Shown: piece by piece, positions 41,188 to 49,321 of the stretch
How positions within the stretch are numbered: position 1 is the stretch's first letter
How the letters are laid out: each line of letters begins with the position of its first letter
Source: DTWD01 sp963662965
Lineage (GTDB): Bacteria > Acidobacteriota > Vicinamibacteria > Vicinamibacterales > UBA8438
Direction of reading: 5' to 3'
NCBI GenBank assembly: GCA_963662965.1
Contig: OY759970.1
Span: 1,240,001-1,304,000, forward strand
Length of the DNA stretch: 64,000 nt
Program-made: the position numbers and the translations under genes
The notes under the pieces: generated by a model
Seen by the model: only the letters and a program-made list of their open reading frames with translations
Told to the model about the DNA's origin: nothing
Database searches by the model: none

Positions 41188-41276
41188 GCGCGCACGGCGC
41201 GCCTCGCCGGCACGGAGCAAGGCGAAGGGGGCCCCGCGAGTGCCGGCGACGGGGTTCGGGGCAGTCAGTTCCGTTT
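41188..41276 (+). repeat. family B repeat, copy B7
   Basis: GGGGCGCGCACGGCGCGCC, CACGGAGCAAGGCGAAGGGG, GCCCCGCGAGTGCCGGCGAC, GGGGTTCGGGGCAGTC, then AGTTCCGTTTA. It abuts the left arm of family A copy A3. Confidence 0.85.
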
Positions 41277-41438
41277 AGTGTCTCGTGTCAGAAGCTCGTT
41301 ACCTAATTCCCGGGCGCGGCGCCCGGCTGGCAAGGCGCGACGAGGGAGCAGATTGGGCATCTGTGACTGAGGAGCAAGGCCGCCAGGCAGGATGCCTCGC
41401 TCGGAAATTAGATAACGAGCTTCTGACACGGGACACTA
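41276..41438. repeat. family A nested-hairpin element, copy A3
   Basis: 36-base arms (41276-41311 and 41403-41438) match at 33 positions as inverted repeats; all three differences are C/T transitions. The interior has AAGGCGCGACGAGGGAGCA, an inner hairpin CAGAT/ATCTG, GAGGAGCAAGGCCGCCAGGC and GGATGCCTCGC. It ends 9 bp before the stop of the convergent methyltransferase gene. Confidence 0.88.
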
Positions 41439-41447
41439 GGAATGTCA

Positions 41448-42605
41448 CTACATCTTCCGCAGGACGAAGCACTTCAGATAGGCGGTCTCCGGGACACCCG
41501 CGAGGACCGGATGGTCCCGACTTTGTGATCGTTTTTCGATGACGCGCACGTCCACCCCGGCATCGCCGGCCGCGTCCGCAACGATGCGCGCGAAGGTCGG
41601 CTCGTCAAGGTGGTACGAGCAACTCGAGGTCACCAGCGTGCCGCCCCTCGAGAGAATCTTGAGCGCGCGCAGGTTGATCTCTTTGTACCCGGCGACTGCC
41701 TTCGTGACGGCAGCTCGGTTCTTCGCAAACGCAGGTGGATCGAGCACGATCGTGTCGAACCGCTCCCGAGCGCGGTCGAAGGCGCGCAACGCGTCGAAGA
41801 CGTTGCCGACGCGCGCCCGAATGTTCGGCACGCCGTTGCATGCGGCGTGCGCGTCGATGCGGCCCACCGCACTCTCTGAGACGTCGATCGCTACCACCTC
41901 GTCGCAGCGGGTTGCCATCTGCAACGCGAACGCACCGGTGTAGCTAAAGCAATCGAGGGCACGGCCCACCGCATGACCGGCGGCCGCATGCCGATTCTCA
42001 CGTTGGTCGAGAAAGAGCCCGGTTTTCTGCCCGTCCCAGGGATCGACCAACAGGCGCACGGTGCCGTCTCGAACCTCGATATCGTGCGGTACGTCCCCGT
42101 GCCGCAACTCGACCACTCGATCCAACCCTTCGAGCGCACGTACCTTCGGATCGTTGCGGGCAAGCACCCCGGCGGGCCGCAGCAGGTCGACGAGCAGATC
42201 ACACACGAGCGGCAGGAGTCGGTCGGTTCCTTGCGTCAGCGTCTGCACGACCAGCGCATCACCGTACCGGTCGACGACCAGACCGGGCAACAGGTCGCCT
42301 TCACCGTGTACGAGACGATACGCCGTGGCGTCGATGCGAAGTGAAGCGCGGTAGGCGATTGCCGCCTCGAGGCGGGCCCGCCAAAACGCCGTCCCGGGGC
42401 GATCGGAGTCGCGCGTCAATACGCGCAGCGCGATCGTCGAACGGTCGCTGTAGAGCCCATAGCCGATCGACCGACTTCGAGCGCTCACAATGCGTACGAG
42501 ATCGCCGGCGTCGGCGTCGACCTGCTTGAGGTCGGATCGATACACCCAGAGATGACCGCGCCGCAGGCGGTGCTCACCTCGCGATGTCAGTTGGACCGTG
42601 GACAT
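41448..42605 (-). CDS. rlmI: RlmI-like class I rRNA (cytosine-5) methyltransferase
   Basis: 385 aa from ATG 42605. It has an N-terminal PUA-like domain (GEHRLRRGHLWVYRSDL), a middle RNA-binding part (HGEGDLLPGLVVDRYGDALV), and a SAM-dependent methyltransferase domain: DCFSYTGAFALQMA (SAM loop), VVAIDVSESAVGRID, and LDPPAFAKNRAAV, the family active-site motif. The C-terminus is SSCSYHLDEPTFARIV. This pattern fits RlmI-type 23S rRNA m5C methyltransferases; the target base is by homology. The upstream ATG at 42671 would add 22 unrelated residues. Divergent from rpiB. Confidence 0.87.
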   Translation of the reverse strand: MSTVQLTSRGEHRLRRGHLWVYRSDLKQVDADAGDLVRIVSARSRSIGYGLYSDRSTIALRVLTRDSDRPGTAFWRARLEAAIAYRASLRIDATAYRLVHGEGDLLPGLVVDRYGDALVVQTLTQGTDRLLPLVCDLLVDLLRPAGVLARNDPKVRALEGLDRVVELRHGDVPHDIEVRDGTVRLLVDPWDGQKTGLFLDQRENRHAAAGHAVGRALDCFSYTGAFALQMATRCDEVVAIDVSESAVGRIDAHAACNGVPNIRARVGNVFDALRAFDRARERFDTIVLDPPAFAKNRAAVTKAVAGYKEINLRALKILSRGGTLVTSSCSYHLDEPTFARIVADAAGDAGVDVRVIEKRSQSRDHPVLAGVPETAYLKCFVLRKM

Positions 42606-42641
42606 GGGTGGATGCGACGCCCTAGACATCCCCTGCGGGCG

Positions 42642-42679
42642 AGTGAAGCGGAGCTTCGCTGCCAACCCCATAGTACAAT
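42642..42679 (+). promoter_or_regulatory. rpiB upstream region: hairpin and leaderless-type -10
   Basis: AGTGAAGCGGAGCTTCGCT (42642-42660) is a hairpin with 8-base arms and one mismatch. TACAAT (42674-42679) ends 6 bases before the rpiB ATG, so the transcript would begin at or next to the start codon. Confidence 0.4.
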
Positions 42680-42685
42680 CGCCTC

Positions 42686-43159
42686 ATGCGAATCGCGCTT
42701 GGCGCCGATCACGCCGGCGTCACGCTCAAGGATCAACTCAAGCGCGCATTTGATGACGTCGCGGCCGGCGGGGCCACGACGCACACCTACGTCGACTTCG
42801 GCACACACTCCGACGCGAGCGTCGATTACCCCGAGTTTGCGCAGTCTGTGGCCGAGGGTGTCGCGAGCGGCGCCTTCGACCGTGGCATTCTCGTCTGTGG
42901 AAGCGGCGTCGGCATGTCGATTGCCGCGAACAAGGTTCGCGGCGTGCGTGCGGCGCTCGTGCACGATGTCGACGCCGCACGGCTATGCCGTGAGCACAAC
43001 GACGCGAATGTCGTGACCCTGGCCGGTCGGACCCTGAATCCAGAGACGGCCAGCAACATCGTGCGCACGTTTCTTGACACCTCCTTCGCCGGCGGACGTC
43101 ACCAACGTCGCGTGGACCGGATCTCGGCCATCGAGCAGCAGACCGAAGAACAGTCGTGA
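42686..43159 (+). CDS. rpiB: ribose-5-phosphate isomerase B
   Basis: LacAB/RpiB-family isomerase (157 aa) that interconverts ribose 5-phosphate and ribulose 5-phosphate. The opening MRIALGADHAGVTLKDQLK, the active-site cysteine in GILVCGSGVGMSIAANKV, and NDANVVTLAGRTLNPETA are the family hallmarks. The gene overlaps the glyA start by four bases (GTGA), so the pair is translationally coupled. The combination with glyA is common in bacteria. It has no Shine-Dalgarno site, which agrees with the leaderless-type promoter. Confidence 0.95.
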   Translation: MRIALGADHAGVTLKDQLKRAFDDVAAGGATTHTYVDFGTHSDASVDYPEFAQSVAEGVASGAFDRGILVCGSGVGMSIAANKVRGVRAALVHDVDAARLCREHNDANVVTLAGRTLNPETASNIVRTFLDTSFAGGRHQRRVDRISAIEQQTEEQS

Positions 43160-44457
43160 CGAACAGCATTGATGCCGTGGGGGTGTCCGCCGCCGGAACG
43201 GAACGCCTCCGGTCTCTACACAGCACCGACCCCGATATCGCCGAGGTGATCGTTCATGAGGTCGGGCGGCAGAACTCCGGCCTCGAGCTCATCGCGTCGG
43301 AGAACTTCGCGAGCATGGCCGTCCTCGAGGCGATGGGATCGGCGCTGACCAACAAATACGCCGAGGGGTATCCCGGCCGTCGGTATTACGGCGGCTGCGA
43401 GTTCGTCGACGTCGCCGAGTCGCTCGCGATCGATCGGGCAAAGGCACTCTTCGGCGCCGATCACGCGAACGTCCAACCGCACTCGGGCGCCCAAGCGAAC
43501 ATGGCGGCCTACTTCGCTCTGCTCAAGCCGGGCGATACGGTCTTGGGGATGGACCTTGCCCACGGTGGGCACTTAACGCACGGCCACCCCCTGAATTTCT
43601 CCGGCCAGCTTTACGCGATCGTCCCGTACGGCGTGCGGCGGGATGACGAACGGATCGACTACGAGGAGTTGGAACGACTCGCGCGCGAACGTCGGCCACA
43701 GCTGATCATGGCTGGCGCGAGCGCCTATCCGCGTGTGATCGACTTTCCCCGAATCGCGGCGGTGGCGGCCGAAGTCGGCGCGGCGATGGTCACCGACATG
43801 GCCCACATCGCCGGGCTCGTGGCCACGGGTCTCCACCCCAGCCCGGTCCCGCATGCCGACATCGTCACCACGACAACGCACAAGACGCTGCGCGGGCCGC
43901 GTGGCGGGTTGGTCCTGTGCCGCGAGGAACATCGCAAGGCGGTGAACCGCTCGCTGTTTCCGGGCATCCAGGGCGGACCGCTCATGCACATCATTGCGGC
44001 CAAGGCTGTCTGCTTTAAGGAAGCGGCCGAGCCGGGCTTCGTCGTATACCAACAGCAGGTCATCAGCAACGCGAGTCGGCTGGCCGCCGGACTGGCGGCG
44101 CAAGGCTTTCGAATCGTGAGCGGCGGCACGGACAATCATCTCCTGCTGGTCGACGTCTTCTCGCGTGGACTCACCGGTCGGACCTCGGAGGACGCGCTGG
44201 GCCACGCGGGAATTACGGTCAACAAGAACGCGATCCCGTTCGACGAGCAGCCGCCAATGGTCGCCAGCGGCATCCGACTCGGCACCCCGGCACTCACTAG
44301 CCGCGGTATGACAGAGACGGAGATGGACACCGTGGCCGAGTTGATCGGCCGCGTCTTGAGCGCTCCGGATGACGAAGGCCTCGCACGCATGGTTCGGGAC
44401 GAAGTCGAAGCGCTATGCCTAAAGTTCCCGCTGTACCCGACTCCCCACACCCGATAG
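43156..44457 (+). CDS. glyA: serine hydroxymethyltransferase
   Basis: PLP enzyme (433 aa) that converts serine and tetrahydrofolate to glycine and methylene-THF, feeding one-carbon metabolism used with FolC. The PLP lysine is in DIVTTTTHKTLRGPRGG. ELIASENFAS, NKYAEGYPGRRYYGG, MGLDLAHGG-like MDLAHGGHLTHG and HPSPVPH are in place. The start is GTG 43156; a shorter start would cut the N-terminal arm. It has about 12 residues more at the N-terminus than E. coli GlyA. Its end overlaps the DinG-like gene by 43 bases. Confidence 0.96.
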   Translation: MTNSIDAVGVSAAGTERLRSLHSTDPDIAEVIVHEVGRQNSGLELIASENFASMAVLEAMGSALTNKYAEGYPGRRYYGGCEFVDVAESLAIDRAKALFGADHANVQPHSGAQANMAAYFALLKPGDTVLGMDLAHGGHLTHGHPLNFSGQLYAIVPYGVRRDDERIDYEELERLARERRPQLIMAGASAYPRVIDFPRIAAVAAEVGAAMVTDMAHIAGLVATGLHPSPVPHADIVTTTTHKTLRGPRGGLVLCREEHRKAVNRSLFPGIQGGPLMHIIAAKAVCFKEAAEPGFVVYQQQVISNASRLAAGLAAQGFRIVSGGTDNHLLLVDVFSRGLTGRTSEDALGHAGITVNKNAIPFDEQPPMVASGIRLGTPALTSRGMTETEMDTVAELIGRVLSAPDDEGLARMVRDEVEALCLKFPLYPTPHTR

Positions 44458-46424
44458 GGCTGGTAGGGCTGGCTGAACAGGTTGCCGCAGCGCTCGCTGA
44501 CGATGGGGCGCTGTCGGACGCGATGCCGGCGTTCGAGCCACGGCCGAGCCAGCGTGAGATGGCTGGCGCCTCGGCACGGATTCTCGCCGAAGGCGGCGTC
44601 CTGCTTGTTGAAGCCGGGACCGGCATCGGCAAGACGCTGGCCTACCTGGTTCCGGCCATCCTGAGTGGCCAGCGAGTCCTCGTGTCGACCGGAACCAAGA
44701 ACCTCCAGGACCAGATCTACTACAAGGACTTGCCGGCCCTGCAGGACGCGCTCGGCATCGATGTCCGCACCACGTATATGAAAGGCCGCGGCAACTACCT
44801 CTGCCTCCATCGCTTCGCGGCGTTGCGGAGCGATCCGGCGCCCCGGCCTCCGGCCGACCTGGCCTACCTCGACCAGCTAGCGGAGTGGGCCGCCCAGACG
44901 GAAACCGGTGATCGGGCCGAGGTTGAGGACCTTCCCGACAATTTCGCCGTGTGGGGAGACATCGCCGCGACATCAGAGAACTGCATCGGCACCGAGTGCC
45001 CCCAGTACCAAGCGTGCTACGTCACGACCATGCGGCAGCGAGCCGCCGAGTCGGACGTCGTCATCGTGAATCACCACCTGCTTTGCGCAGACGCCGCGGT
45101 GCGGCAGAGCGCGTACGGTGAGGTCATCCCCGCCTGTTCGTTTGCCATCATCGACGAGGCGCACCAGCTCGAGGACGTGGCAACGCAATACTTCGGGCTA
45201 TCGGTCAGCCATCATCGACTCGACGAGTTGGACCGCGACGGACGCCGTCTCGTCGCCGCGACCACCGCCGACGCCGGCCTTGAGGAATCGAGCGTGCCGG
45301 AGCTGACAGAGCTACTGTCGCGGGTACAAGACGGTGCGCGGTTTTTCTTTGGCGGCCTCGCGCACGCCTTGCCGACGGCCGACCGTGCGCGAATGACGGC
45401 GGAGACGTTCGCTCCGATCGCGGAGCCAGGGCGGCGCCTCATCCGACAGCTCGGCGACCTTGCTGAGGCGCTGTCGCGGGTCAGCGCCTCGTCTTCTTCA
45501 GATTCAGAGGACCTCGCGTCGCTTGGACATCGTGCGGCCGAGCTTCGGGAGCAACTGATCTTCCTCTTGGCGGCAAGCGATACATCGTTTGTCTACTTCC
45601 TGGAACGCCGAGGTCGCGGAGTCTTTTTGCGAGCGTCGCCGATCGATGTCTCATCCATCGTACGGGAGCTGCTGCTCGACCGCATGCAGGGCACCATTCT
45701 GACCTCGGCGACGCTGACGGTCGATGCGTCGTTCGAGTACCTGAGAGGCCGGCTCGGGATCGATGACGCGACGGAGCTCCGGCTGCCGTCGGAGTTCGAC
45801 TACGCACAGCAAGCAATCCTCTACTTGCCCCGCACGATGCCGCCGCCCAACACCGAGCGATTCCGAGACGCCATCGCCCAGGAGGTGAACGCGCTGCTGA
45901 GGGTGACCGCCGGCCGCGCGTTCATCCTGTTCACGAGCTACGCCAACCTCCGAGAGGTCTACGCGAGGTTGGAGTCGACCGTTCCCTATCCGTTGCTGGT
46001 CCAGGGCACCGCACCACGGACGGTGCTGCTTCGAGAGTTCCGCGCGACCCCGAACGCCGTGCTCCTCGCGACCGCGAGTTTTTGGCAGGGCGTCGACGTC
46101 GCCGGCGAGGCCCTCAGCTGCGTCGTCATCGACAAGCTCCCCTTTGCGTCGCCCGGCGACCCGCTGACGGCAGCGCGGATGGAAAAGATCGAGGAAGACG
46201 GTGGCAACCCGTTCGCGGACTATCAGGTCCCGCTGGCGATCCTCACACTGCTGCAAGGCCTTGGAAGACTTCTGCGCCATCGATCTGACCGTGGCGTCCT
46301 GGCGCTGCTCGACCCCCGCCTCCGCTCGAAGGGCTATGGGCGCCGCTTCCTCGCCTCGCTCCCTCCTGCTCCGGTGACGCACGACCTCGCGGAAGTAAAC
46401 CACTTCTTCAACGGGGGAGACTGA
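44415..46424 (+). CDS. dinG: DinG/YoaA-type iron-sulfur DNA helicase
   Basis: Superfamily 2 5'-3' helicase of the XPD/DinG group (669 aa). Walker A is VEAGTGIGKTLAYL; motif Ia STGTKNLQDQIYY; four cysteines for a 4Fe-4S cluster (C130 in GNYLCLHR and C190, C195, C201 in CIGTECPQYQACY); DEAH box in IIDEAHQLEDVA; motif VI QGLGRLLRHRSDRG. E. coli YoaA/DinG unwind damaged or R-loop DNA; which subgroup this is cannot be told. ATG 44415 overlaps glyA by 43 bases; no closer start is attractive. Confidence 0.9.
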   Translation: MPKVPAVPDSPHPIGLVGLAEQVAAALADDGALSDAMPAFEPRPSQREMAGASARILAEGGVLLVEAGTGIGKTLAYLVPAILSGQRVLVSTGTKNLQDQIYYKDLPALQDALGIDVRTTYMKGRGNYLCLHRFAALRSDPAPRPPADLAYLDQLAEWAAQTETGDRAEVEDLPDNFAVWGDIAATSENCIGTECPQYQACYVTTMRQRAAESDVVIVNHHLLCADAAVRQSAYGEVIPACSFAIIDEAHQLEDVATQYFGLSVSHHRLDELDRDGRRLVAATTADAGLEESSVPELTELLSRVQDGARFFFGGLAHALPTADRARMTAETFAPIAEPGRRLIRQLGDLAEALSRVSASSSSDSEDLASLGHRAAELREQLIFLLAASDTSFVYFLERRGRGVFLRASPIDVSSIVRELLLDRMQGTILTSATLTVDASFEYLRGRLGIDDATELRLPSEFDYAQQAILYLPRTMPPPNTERFRDAIAQEVNALLRVTAGRAFILFTSYANLREVYARLESTVPYPLLVQGTAPRTVLLREFRATPNAVLLATASFWQGVDVAGEALSCVVIDKLPFASPGDPLTAARMEKIEEDGGNPFADYQVPLAILTLLQGLGRLLRHRSDRGVLALLDPRLRSKGYGRRFLASLPPAPVTHDLAEVNHFFNGGD

Positions 46425-46429
46425 GGCGT

Positions 46430-47392
46430 TTGGGAACCCTGGGCTCTCTCGCTCTCGCCGCGTCATTGCTCGGCCTTCCCTCCAGTGGCCTGTCCACGAC
46501 GCAGTCGGCCGGCACGGTTCGGGGCGACGTACTCGACGAGAACGGTCAGACAGTGCCGGGAGCGCGCATCATCATGACCCCCCTCACTGTCGGCGGTGCG
46601 GCCCTGCGGATCGACGCGGGACGGGACGGCCGGTTCTCCCGTGCTGACGTCGATGCCGGTCTCTATGCGATGAGCGCCGTACAGGGAGAGCTCGGGAGCG
46701 AGGAGCATCGCGTCCGCGTGCGCGCCGGGCGTACCGTCGAAGTCCGGTTCGTGCTCCGACCGGGTATCCACCGCACCGTCTTGGCACGTGCCGATGACGG
46801 CGACGAGTTCAGCGACACGTTTGAATCCGGTGTTGTCGCTAACCGTGACGGCGCCTATCGTGACGCCGCGTTCTATTTCGAGCGCGCGGCCGAGCTCAAC
46901 CCACGCTGCCTCGAGTGCCGTTACAACGCCGGCGTGGCGTATTCGACCCTCGAGGCATGGGCCGATGCCGAACAGGCCTTCAGCGCTGCGCTCGCGCTGG
47001 ACGGCGGCTACGCCGCCGCCTACTACGGCCTGTCGATGGTGTATACACGATCCGGACGCCCAGACGAGGCGGCCGCGGCGCGCACCGAGGCGAATCGGCT
47101 TGCGTTGGCGTCGCTCGCCGTCCGACGTCAACACACGGCTGACGACGTCACCCGTGGCACCACGTTCTACAACGCGGGTGCCTTCGGGGACGCGCGCCGT
47201 CTGTTTGAACGCGCAATCGCCGAGAGCCCGAACTATGCCCCGGCGCACTTTTGGCTCGGGATGACGCTCGCCAGACTTGAAGACGATTCGGGTCCCGCGG
47301 CCGCGTCGGCCTTGCGACGTTATCTCAGCCTGGAGCCTGCCGGGGAGCACGCTGCTAGCGCCCGCGCGACGCTCGCCGAGCTGGGGCTTTAG
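46430..47392 (+). CDS. secreted TPR protein with carboxypeptidase-regulatory-like domain
   Basis: 320 aa from TTG 46430, which follows GAGG by a few bases. N-terminal hydrophobic stretch LGSLALAASLLGLPSSG may be a signal peptide. A CarboxypepD_reg-type beta domain follows (GTVRGDVLDENGQTVPGARI; VEVRFVLRPGIHR), then TPR helices (RDAAFYFERAAELNPRCLEC; AYYGLSMVYTRSGRPDEAAA; YAPAHFWLGMTLARLEDDSG). This plan is common in acidobacterial exported proteins, but the role is unknown. It lies 5 bp after dinG and 6 bp before yggS, so it is probably in the same operon. Confidence 0.75.
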   Translation: MGTLGSLALAASLLGLPSSGLSTTQSAGTVRGDVLDENGQTVPGARIIMTPLTVGGAALRIDAGRDGRFSRADVDAGLYAMSAVQGELGSEEHRVRVRAGRTVEVRFVLRPGIHRTVLARADDGDEFSDTFESGVVANRDGAYRDAAFYFERAAELNPRCLECRYNAGVAYSTLEAWADAEQAFSAALALDGGYAAAYYGLSMVYTRSGRPDEAAAARTEANRLALASLAVRRQHTADDVTRGTTFYNAGAFGDARRLFERAIAESPNYAPAHFWLGMTLARLEDDSGPAAASALRRYLSLEPAGEHAASARATLAELGL

Positions 47393-47398
47393 GACCAA

Positions 47399-48142
47399 GT
47401 GGCGTCCCAATCCGTTGATCAGCTCCGCGCCAACGTCCTGACGGTCAACGATCGGATTGCGCGCGCCGCCGCAGCGTCGGGACGTGACGCAACCACCATT
47501 CGGCTCATCGCAGTCTCAAAAACGTATCCCGTGTCCTCTGTAGAGGCCGTTGCGGCCGTCGGGCTGACGGCGTTTGGCGAAAATCGGGTACAGGAAGCCC
47601 TGCAGAAAATGGAGCAAACGTCCGAACTACTAATCAGGTGGCATTTAATCGGCCACCTCCAATCGAACAAGGCACGAAGCGCTGCGGCGAGGTTCGACTG
47701 GATTCATTCTGTGGATAGCGAAAAGCTCCTTCGACGACTCGACGAAGCGGCCGCCGACGCGGGGACGACGCCATGTGTCCTCGTGCAGGTCGATTTGGCG
47801 GGTGAGGCGACGAAGCACGGCGCGAGCGTGGACGACCTCCGGCCGATCTTCGAGGTCGGACAGACCTGCCGCGCCGTCCAAGTACGGGGCCTCATGGTCA
47901 TGCCGCCGTGGCATGAGGATCCGGAGGTGACGCGCCCGTATTTTCGTCGACTGCGGGAGCTTCGAGACACGTTGGAGCACGACGGCGTCGACGCCGCCGC
48001 GCTCCATGAGCTGTCGATGGGAATGAGTCACGATTTCGACGTCGCGATCCAGGAGGGCGCCACGATGGTACGAGTCGGAACCGCCATCTTTGGTCGCCGC
48101 ACCCCGCCAGCGCACCAACCACCTCAGGAGGGGGCACGCTGA
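47399..48142 (+). CDS. yggS: YggS family PLP-homeostasis protein
   Basis: Fold-type III PLP-binding protein (247 aa) like YggS/PROSC, which keeps pyridoxal phosphate levels and lacks known catalysis. The PLP lysine lies in LIAVSKTYPVSS; other blocks are GENRVQEALQKM, WHLIGHLQSNKARSA, VRGLMVMPPW and LSMGMSHDFDVAIQEGATMV. The start is GTG 47399. Its stop codon overlaps the CTG start of divIVA by three bases (CTGA), a common yggS-divIVA linkage. Here sepF and yggT do not intervene. Confidence 0.93.
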   Translation: MASQSVDQLRANVLTVNDRIARAAAASGRDATTIRLIAVSKTYPVSSVEAVAAVGLTAFGENRVQEALQKMEQTSELLIRWHLIGHLQSNKARSAAARFDWIHSVDSEKLLRRLDEAAADAGTTPCVLVQVDLAGEATKHGASVDDLRPIFEVGQTCRAVQVRGLMVMPPWHEDPEVTRPYFRRLRELRDTLEHDGVDAAALHELSMGMSHDFDVAIQEGATMVRVGTAIFGRRTPPAHQPPQEGAR

Positions 48143-48681
48143 AGGTCACACCGATCGATCTCCGGCAACAGAAGTTTCGCTCGTCGGTTCGCGGGTTCGA
48201 CCGCATGGAAGTGCAGATGTTTCTCGAGGAGACGGCCGACGATTACGAAAAGGCGCTACGGGAGCTCGACAAGCTACAAGAGTCGCTATCGCGGAAGGAC
48301 GAGCAACTGGCCGAGCACCGCGAGCGCGAAGCGAATCTCCGCAACACGCTGCTCACCGCGCAGAAACTCGCCGACGATGTCCGCCACAGCGCCAAGCAGG
48401 ACGCGAAAATCATCGTCCGAGAGGCGCAGAATCGAGCCGACACCGTACTCCAGCAGGCGCAGGCGCGACTCGACAGCGTGGAGCGGGACATCACGGAGCT
48501 GCGTTTGAAGCGGACCGATGTGAAATCGTCGCTCAAGGGCTCGATCGCGGCCTTGGATCATGCCCTCGAGTTCATCAAGGGGCAGGATGCGGCGCCTCCC
48601 GATGAGCTGCGTCTTCACCGCCCGCGTCCCATGCCCGCACCGGCCCCCAAACCGGCTGCGCTGGCCGCGGTCAAGGCCTGA
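48139..48681 (+). CDS. DivIVA domain-containing protein, probable CTG start
   Basis: 180 aa coiled-coil protein. The DivIVA N-terminal domain reads KVTPIDLRQQKFRSSVRGFD then RMEVQMFLEETADDYEKAL. This complete domain is obtained only if translation starts at CTG 48139. AGGAGG (48126-48131) lies 7 bases upstream, an ideal distance. ATG 48205 would delete the first 22 residues, including the membrane-binding tip. Long coiled coil through about residue 130 (QLAEHREREANLRNTLLTAQ), then a proline-rich tail. Family members mark poles, septa or growth zones; that role is inferred. Confidence 0.85.
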   Translation: MKVTPIDLRQQKFRSSVRGFDRMEVQMFLEETADDYEKALRELDKLQESLSRKDEQLAEHREREANLRNTLLTAQKLADDVRHSAKQDAKIIVREAQNRADTVLQQAQARLDSVERDITELRLKRTDVKSSLKGSIAALDHALEFIKGQDAAPPDELRLHRPRPMPAPAPKPAALAAVKA

Positions 48682-48694
48682 CGGCTCTCGCCGT

Positions 48695-48853
48695 CGGGCG
48701 CGCCCCCGCGACCGTGACGTGGGTCGAAGCGGCCCCCCAAGCGGTCGCGACGGGGTTCGGGGCAGTCAGCCCCGTCAAGATGAAGACGGCGGAGTGGGGC
48801 CTTCGGGGTCCCCGCGCAGCGACGGCGACGGGGTTCGGGGCAGTCAGCCTCGT
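48695..48853 (+). repeat. family B repeats, two copies in tandem (B8, B9)
   Basis: B8 has CGACGGGGTTCGGGGCAGTC then AGCCCCGTCAA. Twelve bases on, B9 has GGAGTGGGGCCTTCGGGGTC, CCCGCGCAGC and the same core, ending AGCCTCGTC. Both point toward the broken DUF167 gene; B9 ends at its probable start. Confidence 0.8.
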
Positions 48854-49164
48854 CTGGAAAACGAACTCGTCGTCATCGACGTCGCGGGCGGCGCGGAGTT
48901 CCGCGTTCGCGTCATCCCAAGGGTAGGGCGCGAACGCGTATTGCCGGTGTTCGTCTTGGGGCCCTCTTGTGTCGCCTCGGGGCCACGCCTGTCGATGGTG
49001 CGGCCAACACCGCCCTCGTCACCCTCATCGCGGACACACTGGGGATACCGGCGCGCCGCGTTCGCCTCCGTCACGGTCTTCGCGGACGTGACAAGGTGGT
49101 GAGCGTCGACGGCCTGACGGCGACCGCGGTCACGGCGCGACTCACGCCGCACCTCAACGACTGA
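48854..49164 (+). pseudogene. DUF167 (YggU-like) gene with a one-base frameshift
   Basis: Two frames join into one DUF167 protein. The first half reads ENELVVIDVAGGAEFRVRVI then PRVGRE; the second, in the next frame, TRIAGVRLGALLCRLGATPV then DGAANTALVTLIADTLGIPA and so on to the stop at 49164. The order and spacing match YggU (VIPRxxR..IxGV..xxxLxVRLxAxPVDGxAN). The break is at about 48932-48935 and needs one missing base. There is no homopolymer there, so a simple sequencing slip is less obvious but possible. No ATG/GTG start exists; CTG 48854 abuts repeat B9. A true mutation, an error, or recoding are all open. Confidence 0.65.
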
Positions 49165-49189
49165 CGTCGCTGAAACCCACCCGGCTGCG

Positions 49190-49301
49190 CGAGCGAACGG
49201 AGTGGGGCCTTCGGGGTCCCCACGAGAGAGCGAGCGAGGGGGTCTGGGGGAAGCGCGCGAGACTTCGCAGGATGATCGAGGGCGATATTCCCCCGGTCTA
49301 A
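49190..49301 (+). repeat. family C intergenic repeat, copy C4
   Basis: CGAGCGAACGGAGTGGGGCC, TTCGGGGTCCCCACGAGAGA, GCGAGGGGGTCTGGGGGAAG, GAGACTTCGC, GAGGGCGATATTCCCCCGGT ending GTCTAA. Just after it, GCCCCGTCTA (49307-49316) is a stray B end. Confidence 0.85.
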
Positions 49302-49321
49302 ACATCGCCCCGTCTATTTAA

